From Candidatus Woesearchaeota archaeon (lineage in GTDB: Archaea > Nanobdellota > Nanobdellia > Woesearchaeales > JAGWAF01): DNA of 44,114 bases. Of the stretch, positions 16,255 to 25,334 are shown one piece after another. The DNA lies in contig JAGVYP010000036.1 of NCBI GenBank assembly GCA_018303205.1, positions 1-44,114 on the forward strand. The letters are read 5' to 3'. The notes under the pieces were generated by a model. It did no database searches, was not told the origin of the DNA, and saw nothing but the letters and a program-made list of their open reading frames with translations. How positions within the stretch are numbered: position 1 is the first letter of the stretch; every line of letters begins with the position of its first letter. Position numbers and translations under genes: made by a program.

Positions 16255-17351
16255 TGGCATATTTTCCTGAATCAACACTTATTGATACTATAGATGGGTT
16301 GCAATGCAAATCATATGCGCACGAACATCCTGAAGGGTACATTATTGTAAAGCCAAAATATGTACCAAAAGACATTCTTCAAGGAGAAGGTTTGAAATAC
16401 CGATTTCTTTTTGAAAAATGCCTTGTCCGCTTTAATTTTTTTGCAAAGAAAGAAATACTCAAACAATACGTTGCACAGTTCAGAAAGAAACTTCCAGAAT
16501 ATATTTATGAGTCTCCAAGTCATGGCACTTGGTTTTTTGTTGTTCCAAAGCATAAAATAAAGACCATCCATGATGGAAAAAAAGGACTCCAAGAACTTCT
16601 CAAAGTTCCTGAAAAAGATTTAGACAGTTACCTTACTCTTGTGAGAGAATTAGTATCTTTTTTAACCAAAAGCGGTGTTTCTACTAAACACCTTGGCATT
16701 ACCCATTCTACTCTTTTAGGAAATTACACACCAGGCACTTCTGATATTGACATTCTTATTTACGGGAAAAAAAATGGATGGAAAATTTTATGCTACTTAC
16801 AAACTGCAAAACATGCATTGCTCAAATGGAAAACAGAAGAGGAATGGAAAACCTATTATCAAGAGCATAAAACCTCAGAATCTTCACATTTCACAGAACA
16901 AGAATATGTAAGGCATATGATCAGAAAAAGATACGAGGGATTTTTTGGAGGAACCGTGTTTACCTTATTTATCATCGAAGAACCAGAAGAAACCTGGATA
17001 CCTTGGGAAGAGGAAACCTATGAAAGGATAGGATTAGTAACCATAGAAGGAAGAGTAACCCATCATGAAAATAGCCATGTCAGACCAGGAGGTTACGAAA
17101 TAAAAGACGCAAAGATTTTAGAAAAAGAAAAACAGATTACAATAGATCCTTCCCTTTCCATCACAAGAGTTGTATCTTACTCTTTACCTTTTCTTCATCA
17201 AGCAAGAACAGGAGAAACTATAACTGCCTGTGGATTATTAGAAAAAGTAACTTCCAAAAAAAGAAAACCCTATTATCGTGTCGTACTGGGTTATGTTGAT
17301 GCATACCTTTCAGAAAGAAGAGAAAAAGAATATCTCAAATCAAGATGGTGA
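16254..17351 (+). CDS. Nucleotidyltransferase-superfamily protein, paralogue 1 (COG1665-like)
   Basis: The product is 365 aa. Residues ~150-175 (LGITHSTLLGNYTPGTSDID) match the Pol-beta/MNT nucleotidyltransferase pattern, with catalytic D164-x-D166. The C-terminal ~110 residues (GRVTHHENSHVRPGGYEI, GLLEKV, YYRVVLGYVDAYLSER) form a separate, probably beta-rich domain, as in the archaeal predicted nucleotidyltransferases of COG1665. The role is unknown; nucleotide transfer to RNA, protein or a small molecule is possible. It is coupled to the phosphodiesterase upstream (TAATG). A tandem paralogue starts 6 nt downstream. Confidence 0.6.
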   Translation: MAYFPESTLIDTIDGLQCKSYAHEHPEGYIIVKPKYVPKDILQGEGLKYRFLFEKCLVRFNFFAKKEILKQYVAQFRKKLPEYIYESPSHGTWFFVVPKHKIKTIHDGKKGLQELLKVPEKDLDSYLTLVRELVSFLTKSGVSTKHLGITHSTLLGNYTPGTSDIDILIYGKKNGWKILCYLQTAKHALLKWKTEEEWKTYYQEHKTSESSHFTEQEYVRHMIRKRYEGFFGGTVFTLFIIEEPEETWIPWEEETYERIGLVTIEGRVTHHENSHVRPGGYEIKDAKILEKEKQITIDPSLSITRVVSYSLPFLHQARTGETITACGLLEKVTSKKRKPYYRVVLGYVDAYLSERREKEYLKSRW

Positions 17352-17357
17352 GGAACA

Positions 17358-18452
17358 ATGCACTTCTATGAATCTTCCATCATCACAACCAAAGATGGGT
17401 TACATTGCCAAGTCTATGGAAATGAACATCCTTCCCAAGCTATTTTTGTAAAACCGAAATATATTCCGACAGAAAAAGTAGAATGTAATGCTTTGCCTTA
17501 CCGTTTTATTTCAGGGAAAAAAATGAACAGGCTTAATCTCTGGATAAACCAGGAAGAATTAAAAAAATATATTGCTGATTTTAGAAAAGCATATCCTCAG
17601 TATATCTATAAAAGTCCTTATCATGATCATGATCGTCTTTTTTTTGCTATACCCATAGATCATATTGAACGTATTTATTACCCGAGAAGGGGGCTCAAAG
17701 AATTAATGGAAATGCCAGAAACAATGTTGGACAAGCATTTGAAGACCGTGTACCATTTTGTACAGTTCCTTCTGAAAAGTGGATTAAAAATTTCTGATCT
17801 CGGTATTACCTATTCGACACTGATGGGACATTATTTTAATGACATCTCTGATATTAACATTGTGATATATGGAAAAGAAAAGTTTTGGAAATTGCATGAG
17901 TTTTTAATGACTGCAAAGCATCCTTCATTGCAATGGAAAACAGACAAACAATGGATGGAATTTTATAACAAAAGAAACAGGTTTGCAATCTTTCCAAAAG
18001 AGGAATTTCTGCAGAGTATGAAAAGAAAAAAAACAGAAGGTTATTTTGAAAAGACTCTCTTTGTGCTTTTTGCAACAGAGAAAGAAGAAGAAACCTGGTA
18101 CACGTGGGGATCAGAACAGTATACTTCCCTTGGCTTAGCAACAGTGCAAGGAAGAGTAAAAGAGAATCACAGTTCTGTAGTACGACCCGGTTGTTATACT
18201 ATCGACCATACCCAGATAATCTCTTCTGAAAAAAACCTGCAAGTTCCTGTGAGCAAGATTGTTTTTTATTCACGTGATTATGGTATGCTTGCATATCCTG
18301 GAGAAAAGATCCGTGCATGTGGAATACTAGAAAAAGTGAAGCCTGCACGAGGAAGCGAGTATTACCGTATGGTTGTTGGTTACTTTGATGCATATCTTAC
18401 AGAAAGAAAAGAAAAAGAGTATATTACCTTGGTGAAAGAACATGCAAAATGA
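17358..18452 (+). CDS. Nucleotidyltransferase-superfamily protein, paralogue 2, catalytic residue lost
   Basis: The product is 364 aa and is collinear with the upstream protein: STLIDTIDGLQC aligns with SSIITTKDGLHC, IYESPSH with IYKSPYH, and the C-terminal YYRVVLGYVDAYLSER with YYRMVVGYFDAYLTER. In the nucleotidyltransferase motif the second catalytic Asp is replaced, giving D165-I-N167 instead of D-I-D. This copy is therefore probably inactive or altered and may form a heteromer with paralogue 1. The pair looks like an old tandem duplication. Its end overlaps proS by 11 nt. Confidence 0.6.
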   Translation: MHFYESSIITTKDGLHCQVYGNEHPSQAIFVKPKYIPTEKVECNALPYRFISGKKMNRLNLWINQEELKKYIADFRKAYPQYIYKSPYHDHDRLFFAIPIDHIERIYYPRRGLKELMEMPETMLDKHLKTVYHFVQFLLKSGLKISDLGITYSTLMGHYFNDISDINIVIYGKEKFWKLHEFLMTAKHPSLQWKTDKQWMEFYNKRNRFAIFPKEEFLQSMKRKKTEGYFEKTLFVLFATEKEEETWYTWGSEQYTSLGLATVQGRVKENHSSVVRPGCYTIDHTQIISSEKNLQVPVSKIVFYSRDYGMLAYPGEKIRACGILEKVKPARGSEYYRMVVGYFDAYLTERKEKEYITLVKEHAK

Positions 18453-19752
18453 TTTTGAACAACGGTATCTGGAACTTTTGGAAAGAGCAGATATCATTTC
18501 CTCTTCTCCTGTAAAAGGATGCCCTGTATTAAAAGCGTATGGGTATAAGATCTGGGAAATGATTCAGAAAAATGTAGATACGAAATTAAAAACGCTCGGA
18601 TATGAAAATATGTATTTTCCTCAGTTTATACCCATTTCCTTATTGAAAAAACAAAAAGAGCATCATGACTCTTTTATCAGAGAAACCGTGCGAATTTCAC
18701 ACGCTGGAAATACTCCGCTTACTGAAGAGCATATTGTAAGACCAACCTCAGAAGCAATTATCTATGCTTCAATAAAAGATTGGATCAAAACAGAAAAAGA
18801 TCTTCCTTTACGCTTAAATCAATGGTGTTCTATTGTACGATGGGAAGTACTCAAAGAAAATTTTCCTCTTATTAGAGATAATGAATTTCTTTGGCATGAG
18901 TGCCATTCGTGTCATGCAACAGAAAAAGAATGTGATGCTTATGTTCAAAAAGTTTTTGCTTTACAAAAAAATTTGATTAAAGAGGATCTTGCTATTCCTG
19001 TCTTTGAAGGAAAAAAACCTGAGAGAAGAAAGTTTGCAGGTGCAGAATATACGCTGGCATTGGAAGCAATGATGGGAAATGGAAAAGCAGTGCAAATAGC
19101 AACTTCTCATAGTTTAGCACAACGATTTAGTATCCCTTTTGATTTACGTTTTACTACAACGAAAGGAAAAAAAGAGTATGTTTGGCAAGCTTGTAGTGGA
19201 TTGACCACGAGGCTTATTGGCGCATTGATCATGGTACATACTGATGCAAGAGGGATTATTCTTCCACCAAGAATTGCACCGTATGAGATCGCTATCATTG
19301 ACGATAGTGCTTTGTATGATGAATTGAAATTGCAATGGAGAGTTGCTTACGGAAAAACCAAGGCGTATTGGACAGAGAGGGGAGTTCCCCTTATTATAGA
19401 AAAGAAAAAAATGATCAGAAGAGACACTCAACAGAGTATGGACTTGCATCAAGAAAAAAAAGGTATAGCGAAGATACTTGAAGAAATACAAAAAAACTTA
19501 TTTTTAAGAGCACAAAAATTTCAAAAAGAAAGAACAATAACAACACAGAAGTATGAGGAGATGAAAAACCATCTCTTACAACAAAAAGGTTTTTGCATTG
19601 CTGCCTGGTGTGGAAAAACAAAATGCTCAAATCTGATAAAAAAAGAGACCTTAGGATCTTTACGACTTTTATTTTCGTCACAAGAAAAAAGGAAATGTAT
19701 ACGATGCCAACATGAAACAAAAAAACAAGCACTTTTCGGACAAGCATATTAA
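18442..19752 (+). CDS. proS: Prolyl-tRNA synthetase, archaeal/eukaryal type, shortened anticodon domain
   Basis: The product is 436 aa, a class II synthetase that charges tRNA-Pro. Motif 1 is in LKTLGYENMYFPQFIP. RPTSEAIIY, the motif-2 loop IVRWEVLKENFPLIRDNEFLWHE (split here for reading) and motif 3 TRLIGALIMVHTD follow. The zinc-type C-terminus has CGKTKC and KCIRC, as in the archaeal/eukaryal ProS group. Between PPRIAP and GVPLIIE only about 37 residues remain where relatives usually have about twice that, so the anticodon-binding domain looks reduced. It sits inside a surface-glycan operon, overlapping the upstream gene by 11 nt and the next by 41 nt. It is probably the housekeeping enzyme, though this reduction needs explanation. 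Confidence 0.9.
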   Translation: MQNDFEQRYLELLERADIISSSPVKGCPVLKAYGYKIWEMIQKNVDTKLKTLGYENMYFPQFIPISLLKKQKEHHDSFIRETVRISHAGNTPLTEEHIVRPTSEAIIYASIKDWIKTEKDLPLRLNQWCSIVRWEVLKENFPLIRDNEFLWHECHSCHATEKECDAYVQKVFALQKNLIKEDLAIPVFEGKKPERRKFAGAEYTLALEAMMGNGKAVQIATSHSLAQRFSIPFDLRFTTTKGKKEYVWQACSGLTTRLIGALIMVHTDARGIILPPRIAPYEIAIIDDSALYDELKLQWRVAYGKTKAYWTERGVPLIIEKKKMIRRDTQQSMDLHQEKKGIAKILEEIQKNLFLRAQKFQKERTITTQKYEEMKNHLLQQKGFCIAAWCGKTKCSNLIKKETLGSLRLLFSSQEKRKCIRCQHETKKQALFGQAY

Positions 19753-20671
19753 GCAACAAGAAGAAAAGAAAAAAGGTTATGAGATAGATTTGCACAGCCA
19801 CAGCACTATCTCTGACGGAACCTGTACGATTCCACAACTTATTGATCTTGCTATAAAAAAAGGGATAAAAAAACTTGCAATCACGGATCACGATACCATA
19901 GATGGATTAAAAAAAGCACAAGAGTATTCTGCTGGAAAACCTATAGAGATCATTTCAGGCATAGAACTCAGCTGTGAAGAACAGGAAAATGGATTTCCGG
20001 ATGTGCATATTTTAGGATTATGTATCGATTTTCAAAATAAAGAGTTACAAAAACGCCTGAAAAATATTTTAGAGCAGAGAAAAGAGCAGAAAATGAAAAT
20101 GATTAAAAAACTACAGGCGCTAGGATTTTCTATTACGTTTAAAGAACTTGAAAAAATGGTCGGAGTTTCTTTTGGAAGACCGCATATTGCAAGACTCCTG
20201 ATGCAAAAATATCCTGAAAAATTTAAAAACGTGCAGGATGTTTTTGATCAATACCTTGGAGAAGGAAAACCTGCATATGTTCCAAGAAAAGACAAACTCA
20301 AAGTGAAAGAGGCAATAACCCTTATCAAAAAAGCAGGGGGGATAAGTTCACTTGCACATCCGGGAATTTATCCTGAAAAGAAAATGATAGCATTGATGAA
20401 CTATTTTGCAGAGCTTGGTGGAGATGCTATTGAAGTGTATTATGCATATCACATTATTCATAAGGAAACTGCATTAGATGAAAAAGAAAGCAAACGAAAA
20501 GTATCCTTAGCAAAAAAATTTGTAGAAAAAAAAGGTCTGCTGAGCACAGGAGGTTCTGATTTTCATGGTACTATCAGAAAAGTCATGATCGGAGAATCAG
20601 GGCTTTCCAGAGATCTTTTTGAAAAATTGGAAAAGAAAGTGAAAAAAAGAAAAGCTATGCAAGGAGGTTAA
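19712..20671 (+). CDS. PHP-domain phosphoesterase (RnmA/YciV, COG0613 type)
   Basis: The product is 319 aa with all PHP metal-binding motifs: DLHSHSTISDG at 26-36, TDHDT, GIELS, DVHILGL, SLAHPG and GGSDFHG. This composition matches the COG0613 group, whose studied members are 3',5'-nucleoside bisphosphate phosphatases or 5'-3' exonucleases on short RNAs. Metal ligands and fold predict a trinuclear metal site in the cytoplasm. The N-terminal 22 residues are very basic and arise from the 41-nt overlap with proS. An AAGGAGG ribosome binding site near its end serves the next gene. It contrasts with the degenerate PHP protein at 10841-11677. Confidence 0.85.
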   Translation: MKQKNKHFSDKHIKQQEEKKKGYEIDLHSHSTISDGTCTIPQLIDLAIKKGIKKLAITDHDTIDGLKKAQEYSAGKPIEIISGIELSCEEQENGFPDVHILGLCIDFQNKELQKRLKNILEQRKEQKMKMIKKLQALGFSITFKELEKMVGVSFGRPHIARLLMQKYPEKFKNVQDVFDQYLGEGKPAYVPRKDKLKVKEAITLIKKAGGISSLAHPGIYPEKKMIALMNYFAELGGDAIEVYYAYHIIHKETALDEKESKRKVSLAKKFVEKKGLLSTGGSDFHGTIRKVMIGESGLSRDLFEKLEKKVKKRKAMQGG

Positions 20672-20674
20672 AAA

Positions 20675-20866
20675 ATGAAAATAAATATTGAAGAGGATAT
20701 TATAAAAAGTTTTGAAAAGAAAGCAAAACAGGGAAAAGTTTCTATAGAAGCATATATTAATGATATCTTAAGAAAAGTCATTGCAAAGATGAAGGAAAAA
20801 GAAGAAAATCTCAAAGGAGAAGAAGAAGTAAAGCAACGCTTAAAAGCACTTGGGTATATTGACTAG
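20675..20866 (+). CDS. Short ribbon-helix-helix-like protein with LGY tail (copy 2)
   Basis: The product is 63 aa. The order is beta ribbon (KINIEEDI), helix (KSFEKKAKQG), turn, helix (SIEAYINDILRKVIAKM), charged linker, and C-terminal VKQRLKALGYID. It resembles the protein at 14658-14879 in architecture and tail, and like it directly precedes an alkaline-phosphatase-superfamily gene. A strong AGGAGG ribosome binding site lies 8-13 nt before the ATG. It could be a DNA-binding autoregulator, or a small partner that uses its tail to bind the enzyme. Similar LGY tails are commonly found at the C-terminus of sulfatase-fold enzymes. Confidence 0.6.
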   Translation: MKINIEEDIIKSFEKKAKQGKVSIEAYINDILRKVIAKMKEKEENLKGEEEVKQRLKALGYID

Positions 20867-20870
20867 GCAC

Positions 20871-22199
20871 ATGAAAAACTCTATTTTTTTAATAACTATA
20901 GACTGTTTACGTAGCGATTATGTGACAGAAGAAGTGATGCCATTTTTAAAAAGTCTTGCTGACCAAGGAACAATGTGCATGCATTTCTTTTCTAATGCCC
21001 CTTTTACTGCTCCTACGATGCCTGCTATTCTGAACTCCCAATACCCCTTAGATCATCCTAACTGTTTTCCACTACCCGAGCAAGAAACAAATATTGCGCG
21101 TGTTTTTCAAAAAAAAGGATACACCACGATAGGTTTTACAACTAGTATTTATCTAACCAAATATTTTCATTGTAATTACGGCTTTGAACATTTCTTTGAT
21201 GTAATGAAAATAAAAAAAACAAGTATCTACCATCTTAAACACACCATTGCTTCACTATTATGGAAGTGGGAATGGCTCTACAATCTTGCAGAGAAAATCT
21301 ATTTTCGTTTTATTCATAAAAAAATAAAGAAAAAAGTAAAGATCCCCTATACTAAAGGAGAAAAAGTTATTCAAGATAATCTTGCTTTTTTGGAAAAGTA
21401 TGATGAAAAAAACAAGATTTTCAATTGGATCCATTTTATGGATGCACATTCACCACGAAACCCGCCTGAAGCATACTTGAAAAAATTTAAAGGTACTTTA
21501 GGAAAAGAAGGCGAGCAAAAGTCAGTTGAGGAAGACATACGATGGTATAAAGCATCGTTACACTACATCGATAACCTTCTTAAACAATATATGACACGCA
21601 TACAACAAAAATTTCCTGAAGCCGTCTTTTTCATAACAGCAGACCACGGAGAAGCATTTAACGAACATAAAGGAATTCGTAGCCATCCCTCTTATTTGTA
21701 TAATGAATTATTAAAAGTACCTGGTATACTGGTAGGAAAAGACATTGCACAAAGAAAGATTTCTTTCTTATGCTCTAGTGTGGACATTGCTCCTACACTC
21801 TGGAATATCGCAGGAATTTCCTTTCAAGACCAAAAGATAAGAGGACAAAATATCCTTACAAAAAAAGAAGACAAGCCATTAATTGCAGAGTCCATCCACA
21901 CCAAAAATAGAGGAGCAACCATTAATGCAACAAGTATGGACGAAGAAAGAAAAGGAGCAACTGCAACGTACAAGATCTATGCAGTACAGGACAAAAAGAG
22001 AAAAATTATTTATGACAAAATTAATAATCGTTTTGAATATTACGATCTTATGAAGGATCCTGGAGAACAACAGTGTTTAAAGTATAGTGACACCTTCAAA
22101 GAACTGAAAAAGATTATTGATGACAGAAGAGAAAAGAGGATAGAAAAAAAGAAAGAAGAAGATCGTATCCAAGAAGCTATTGCAGATCTTGATCTTTAA
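20871..22199 (+). CDS. Sulfatase-fold (alkaline phosphatase superfamily) hydrolase/transferase
   Basis: The product is 442 aa. FLITIDCLRSDYV gives D11 as metal ligand, NAPFTAPTMPAIL occupies the sulfatase nucleophile site, ADHGEAFNEHKG gives the second metal site, and DIAPTLWNIAGI is typical of the family. Sulfatases need Cys or Ser in C/S-x-P-x-R; here the motif is T46-A-P-T-M, so formylglycine-dependent sulfatase activity is unlikely. A phosphoester hydrolase or phosphoglycerol-type transferase acting on a glycan is a better guess. There is no signal peptide. I chose ATG 20871, 4 nt after the RHH stop, because upstream codons overlap that gene. The end overlaps the convergent flippase gene by 4 nt. 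Confidence 0.8.
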   Translation: MKNSIFLITIDCLRSDYVTEEVMPFLKSLADQGTMCMHFFSNAPFTAPTMPAILNSQYPLDHPNCFPLPEQETNIARVFQKKGYTTIGFTTSIYLTKYFHCNYGFEHFFDVMKIKKTSIYHLKHTIASLLWKWEWLYNLAEKIYFRFIHKKIKKKVKIPYTKGEKVIQDNLAFLEKYDEKNKIFNWIHFMDAHSPRNPPEAYLKKFKGTLGKEGEQKSVEEDIRWYKASLHYIDNLLKQYMTRIQQKFPEAVFFITADHGEAFNEHKGIRSHPSYLYNELLKVPGILVGKDIAQRKISFLCSSVDIAPTLWNIAGISFQDQKIRGQNILTKKEDKPLIAESIHTKNRGATINATSMDEERKGATATYKIYAVQDKKRKIIYDKINNRFEYYDLMKDPGEQQCLKYSDTFKELKKIIDDRREKRIEKKKEEDRIQEAIADLDL

Positions 22200-23749
22200 T
22201 GTGAAATGAATCTTTTAAGAAAAGAAAAAGAGATTCCTGTGCGTTTCTCAATGACAAGCAAAATCTTGTAGTCTTCTTCTTTAAACGTTCTCAAAAGTAA
22301 TAAGAAAAGAATGTAGAGAGGAACATAGATTAGAGCAGAAACAATGATACCTGTATAAAAATGTGGGATCTGATAAAAGATAAACAAAGCAATGAGAATA
22401 GAAGGTAGGCCTGCTAAAATAAACTTAAGATTGTAGCGATAATCTAAGCTTATTTTTTCATATCGTTTTGCAATAAAAAAAGAGATTACTTCTTTCAAAG
22501 CAAGTGCTCCGCCACTTGCAAGAGCAGGACCCACAATACCGAAGTAAGGGATTAAAGCAATATTCATCAGAACGTTACTGATTACAATGATCACGTTCAG
22601 AATAAACATGACTTTAGTCTTTTGATGAAGAAGGAGTATATTATAATTAAGACCTGTTGCAATATTGATTAAGAATCCTAAAGCAATGATCATAAGAACA
22701 GAAGCTCCTGGAATATATCCTTCTCCAAAAATGAAATGCAAGACAAAGGGAGCATAAAAAAACATCACAAGAAAAATGGGGAAGGTAAGACCGAAGATCC
22801 AAGCTGCTGATTTTCTGAACAGAAAAGAAATTTCAGCATGATTCCCTTTCACATATTGTTCAGTAATAAGAGGGGTAAAAATAGGAGAAAATGCACGTTG
22901 AAAAAAATCAAGCAGTGAACCTAAAGAAAAAGCAGCTGCGTAAATACCCAGCTGCTCTGCAGGAAGATATTTAGCAATAACAAGATTATCAGACCAGCCC
23001 ATGACATAGGAAAAAAGCCCTACAAAAAAAAGAGGAAAAGAAAAAACAAGCCACTCTTTGATAAGAAAAACTTTATGATCTGCTTTGGGAAGATGAATTT
23101 TCTTGAGATACACCAAAAGGTCAAAGAGGAAAGGAAGCACCATAGATGCGATAAGTCCGATAACTAACCAAAAAAGCGAGAGATTGAAAATAAAGATGAT
23201 AATCATCATGGCTAAGAGAATAAACTTTTCTAAAAAATCATAACTGAACGTTGCATAAAAAGTTTCTTTTTTTGCATAACAAATTCTTCTGAAGACCCTA
23301 CTTAATACACGCAAAGGAAAAACAAAGGAGGTTAATTGCAAATAAAGAGAGAACGATGAAGGAAAACCAAAGAAAGAAGTGATCTGATCAGAAAAGAGGA
23401 TGGTAAGGATAGTAAGGATAACAGAAAGAATAAAAGGAAATTTGAAAACAAAAGAAAGATACCCTCTGAGTTGTGCATACTCTTTTTTTTCAAGATAATA
23501 AGGAACAAAACGTGCTATTCCTTCTGCAGTGCCACATAATGCGAGAATAAAAAGAATGCCTTTGATCGTTTCAAGCAAGGTATAAATACCATACCCTTCT
23601 GGGCCAAAATGACGAGCAGCAAGAAGCCTGAAAAAAAACATGATAATGTACCCTAAAATACCAAAGAAGAAGATGAGACTTGCACTACTTGCCATCTGCT
23701 TAAGAGAGTGCATACGTTCTTCACTAAGATCTTGTTTTTTATTCATCAT
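22196..23749 (-). CDS. Wzx/RfbX-type oligosaccharide flippase (MOP superfamily)
   Basis: The product is 517 aa with about 14 predicted membrane helices and segments usual for polysaccharide-biosynthesis flippases: AARHFGPEGYGIYTLLET near the start, WSDNLVIAKYLPAEQLGIYAAA in the middle, and GPALASGGALALKEVI later. Such proteins move lipid-linked glycan across the membrane so that AglB or other enzymes can use it outside. It starts inside the last codons of the GT39-type gene (11-nt overlap, ATGATGAATAA) and is therefore cotranscribed with it. Confidence 0.9.
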   Translation of the reverse strand: MMNKKQDLSEERMHSLKQMASSASLIFFFGILGYIIMFFFRLLAARHFGPEGYGIYTLLETIKGILFILALCGTAEGIARFVPYYLEKKEYAQLRGYLSFVFKFPFILSVILTILTILFSDQITSFFGFPSSFSLYLQLTSFVFPLRVLSRVFRRICYAKKETFYATFSYDFLEKFILLAMMIIIFIFNLSLFWLVIGLIASMVLPFLFDLLVYLKKIHLPKADHKVFLIKEWLVFSFPLFFVGLFSYVMGWSDNLVIAKYLPAEQLGIYAAAFSLGSLLDFFQRAFSPIFTPLITEQYVKGNHAEISFLFRKSAAWIFGLTFPIFLVMFFYAPFVLHFIFGEGYIPGASVLMIIALGFLINIATGLNYNILLLHQKTKVMFILNVIIVISNVLMNIALIPYFGIVGPALASGGALALKEVISFFIAKRYEKISLDYRYNLKFILAGLPSILIALFIFYQIPHFYTGIIVSALIYVPLYILFLLLLRTFKEEDYKILLVIEKRTGISFSFLKRFISH

Positions 23750-25304
23750 AGCGGGTAGCTACATACTCCTGAATGTCATTCATCCTAAAAATATAGATAG
23801 TGGTGTCGAGATCATAAGGTGCATGTAAGAAAACATCAAAAGGCTCTCCTAGTTTTTGACCAATAACAATCCTTGGCTGCTCAGTAAAGTAATGATGCGT
23901 AAACATTTTGATAGGCTTTACTTGTTCAAGAATTTCTAAACCAAAAGATTTGTCATCCATTCCTTCTCCCACAGCCATAAAACGCCAGTCAAGAACAAGA
24001 TGGGAGTAATCACTTTCAGCAATGGAAGAGAGAGAATCAAAATTCTTTAAACCCGCCGTACGCGAAGGAAGATCACGGAGATAAAAACGATATCCTCCTT
24101 CATTAGAAGTAATAATCCCTGTTGCGCCCCCTGCTCTGAGATAATCAGCAGTATTCTTATAGGCATCAAAGGTAAAAGTGAGTAGGGGAATGGAAAAGAA
24201 AAGACTAGAAAGAACAATGACCATGCTTGCAGTAGAAAGCATTTTTTTAGAAGCAAAAACGCGTAATGAAGTTATGCCACGAGCAATAAGTAAGGATAAG
24301 GGGGGAAGAAACATCACAAAAAGTTTAAGACGATGTTGTGGATAGAAACTCAAGAAGAGATACAGATAGAAAAGCCAAAGAAGGATAAGCACGTCATATT
24401 CTGTTCTCTTTTTGAAAAGAATAATAATGCTCACAAGTGCTAATAAGGAGAGAATGGGGGTTCCTAGATACCAATAAGAAAGGGGATAATACGCTAAATC
24501 AATATTTTTTGTAATTTCAAAAAAAAGAGAATACACATGACCTGCTGTTTTGAGCTGAACAATATGATCCTGATTTCCCGGAGCAAGAGCTGAATAACCG
24601 AAACTGATGAAGAGGATAAGAATAAGGGAAAGAAGCCCTATAAAGACTATTTTTTTTGATTTTTTAAGAATAGAAAATTTCCACGCTTCTTTTTTTTCAT
24701 GATACAAAGTATCCAAAAGCTCAGCAAAGACAAATACGGGGGCTATCAGGATAGCACTGTTCTTAGTAAGGTAACAGAAGGCTATGAGGAAAGCAAAGAT
24801 CGTATACTGGAGATAGGACTCTTTTTTCATATGAGTGAGATAATAAAGAAAAACAAATGTAATGATCAGGGTAACAAAGATATCAGAATAAATAGCGCGT
24901 GAAAAATGAAGAAAAAGAGGAGTTGTTGCGAGAATAAGGGAAGCAAGAATAGCAACTTTTTTTGAAAAGAGATGAACACCAAGAAGATAAACAAGGTAAA
25001 CGAGGAAAATGCCTGAAACTGCAGAAAAAATAAATCCTGAGAGTTCATGAGTTCCCAAGAAGAAAGTAAAAAGAGAAAGACCGAGCATATACACAGGTTT
25101 AAGCCCGGCCCCAAGATAAAGCAGATTTTTATCTTCAGCAACCTTTCCTGCCGCAATCATATAATCTGTTTCATCCCAAAGGGAAATGTGAAGGTTAGTA
25201 ATATGATAAAATGTTAATAAAAAGGTGAAAAGAAGAACAAGGAGGATAGCATAATTAAAATCCAGCCTTATTTTCCACCAGGAGGGAGCATTTGTTTCTT
25301 GCAT
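23739..25304 (-). CDS. GT39/ArnT-type membrane glycosyltransferase
   Basis: The product is 521 aa. The N-terminal half is a string of about 10 membrane helices, and an extracytoplasmic C-terminal part follows beyond ~residue 400. The first loop carries W-D-E-T-D-Y, the acidic catalytic pair of the GT-C fold (PMT/ArnT, PF13231-like). Such enzymes take a sugar from a polyprenyl phosphate donor and add it to an acceptor outside the cytoplasm. It heads a two-gene operon with a flippase. ATG 25304 is 26.5 nt from a good TATA box, predicting a leaderless mRNA. Donor and acceptor are not identifiable. Confidence 0.85.
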   Translation of the reverse strand: MQETNAPSWWKIRLDFNYAILLVLLFTFLLTFYHITNLHISLWDETDYMIAAGKVAEDKNLLYLGAGLKPVYMLGLSLFTFFLGTHELSGFIFSAVSGIFLVYLVYLLGVHLFSKKVAILASLILATTPLFLHFSRAIYSDIFVTLIITFVFLYYLTHMKKESYLQYTIFAFLIAFCYLTKNSAILIAPVFVFAELLDTLYHEKKEAWKFSILKKSKKIVFIGLLSLILILFISFGYSALAPGNQDHIVQLKTAGHVYSLFFEITKNIDLAYYPLSYWYLGTPILSLLALVSIIILFKKRTEYDVLILLWLFYLYLFLSFYPQHRLKLFVMFLPPLSLLIARGITSLRVFASKKMLSTASMVIVLSSLFFSIPLLTFTFDAYKNTADYLRAGGATGIITSNEGGYRFYLRDLPSRTAGLKNFDSLSSIAESDYSHLVLDWRFMAVGEGMDDKSFGLEILEQVKPIKMFTHHYFTEQPRIVIGQKLGEPFDVFLHAPYDLDTTIYIFRMNDIQEYVATRYDE

Positions 25305-25326
25305 AGTGCACTAAACCTTGAACACA

Positions 25327-25334
25327 TATATAAA
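25327..25334 (-). promoter_or_regulatory. TATA box for the GT39-flippase operon
   Basis: On the minus strand this reads TTTATATA, centred 26.5 nt before ATG 25304. This predicts a leaderless mRNA. Confidence 0.6.
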
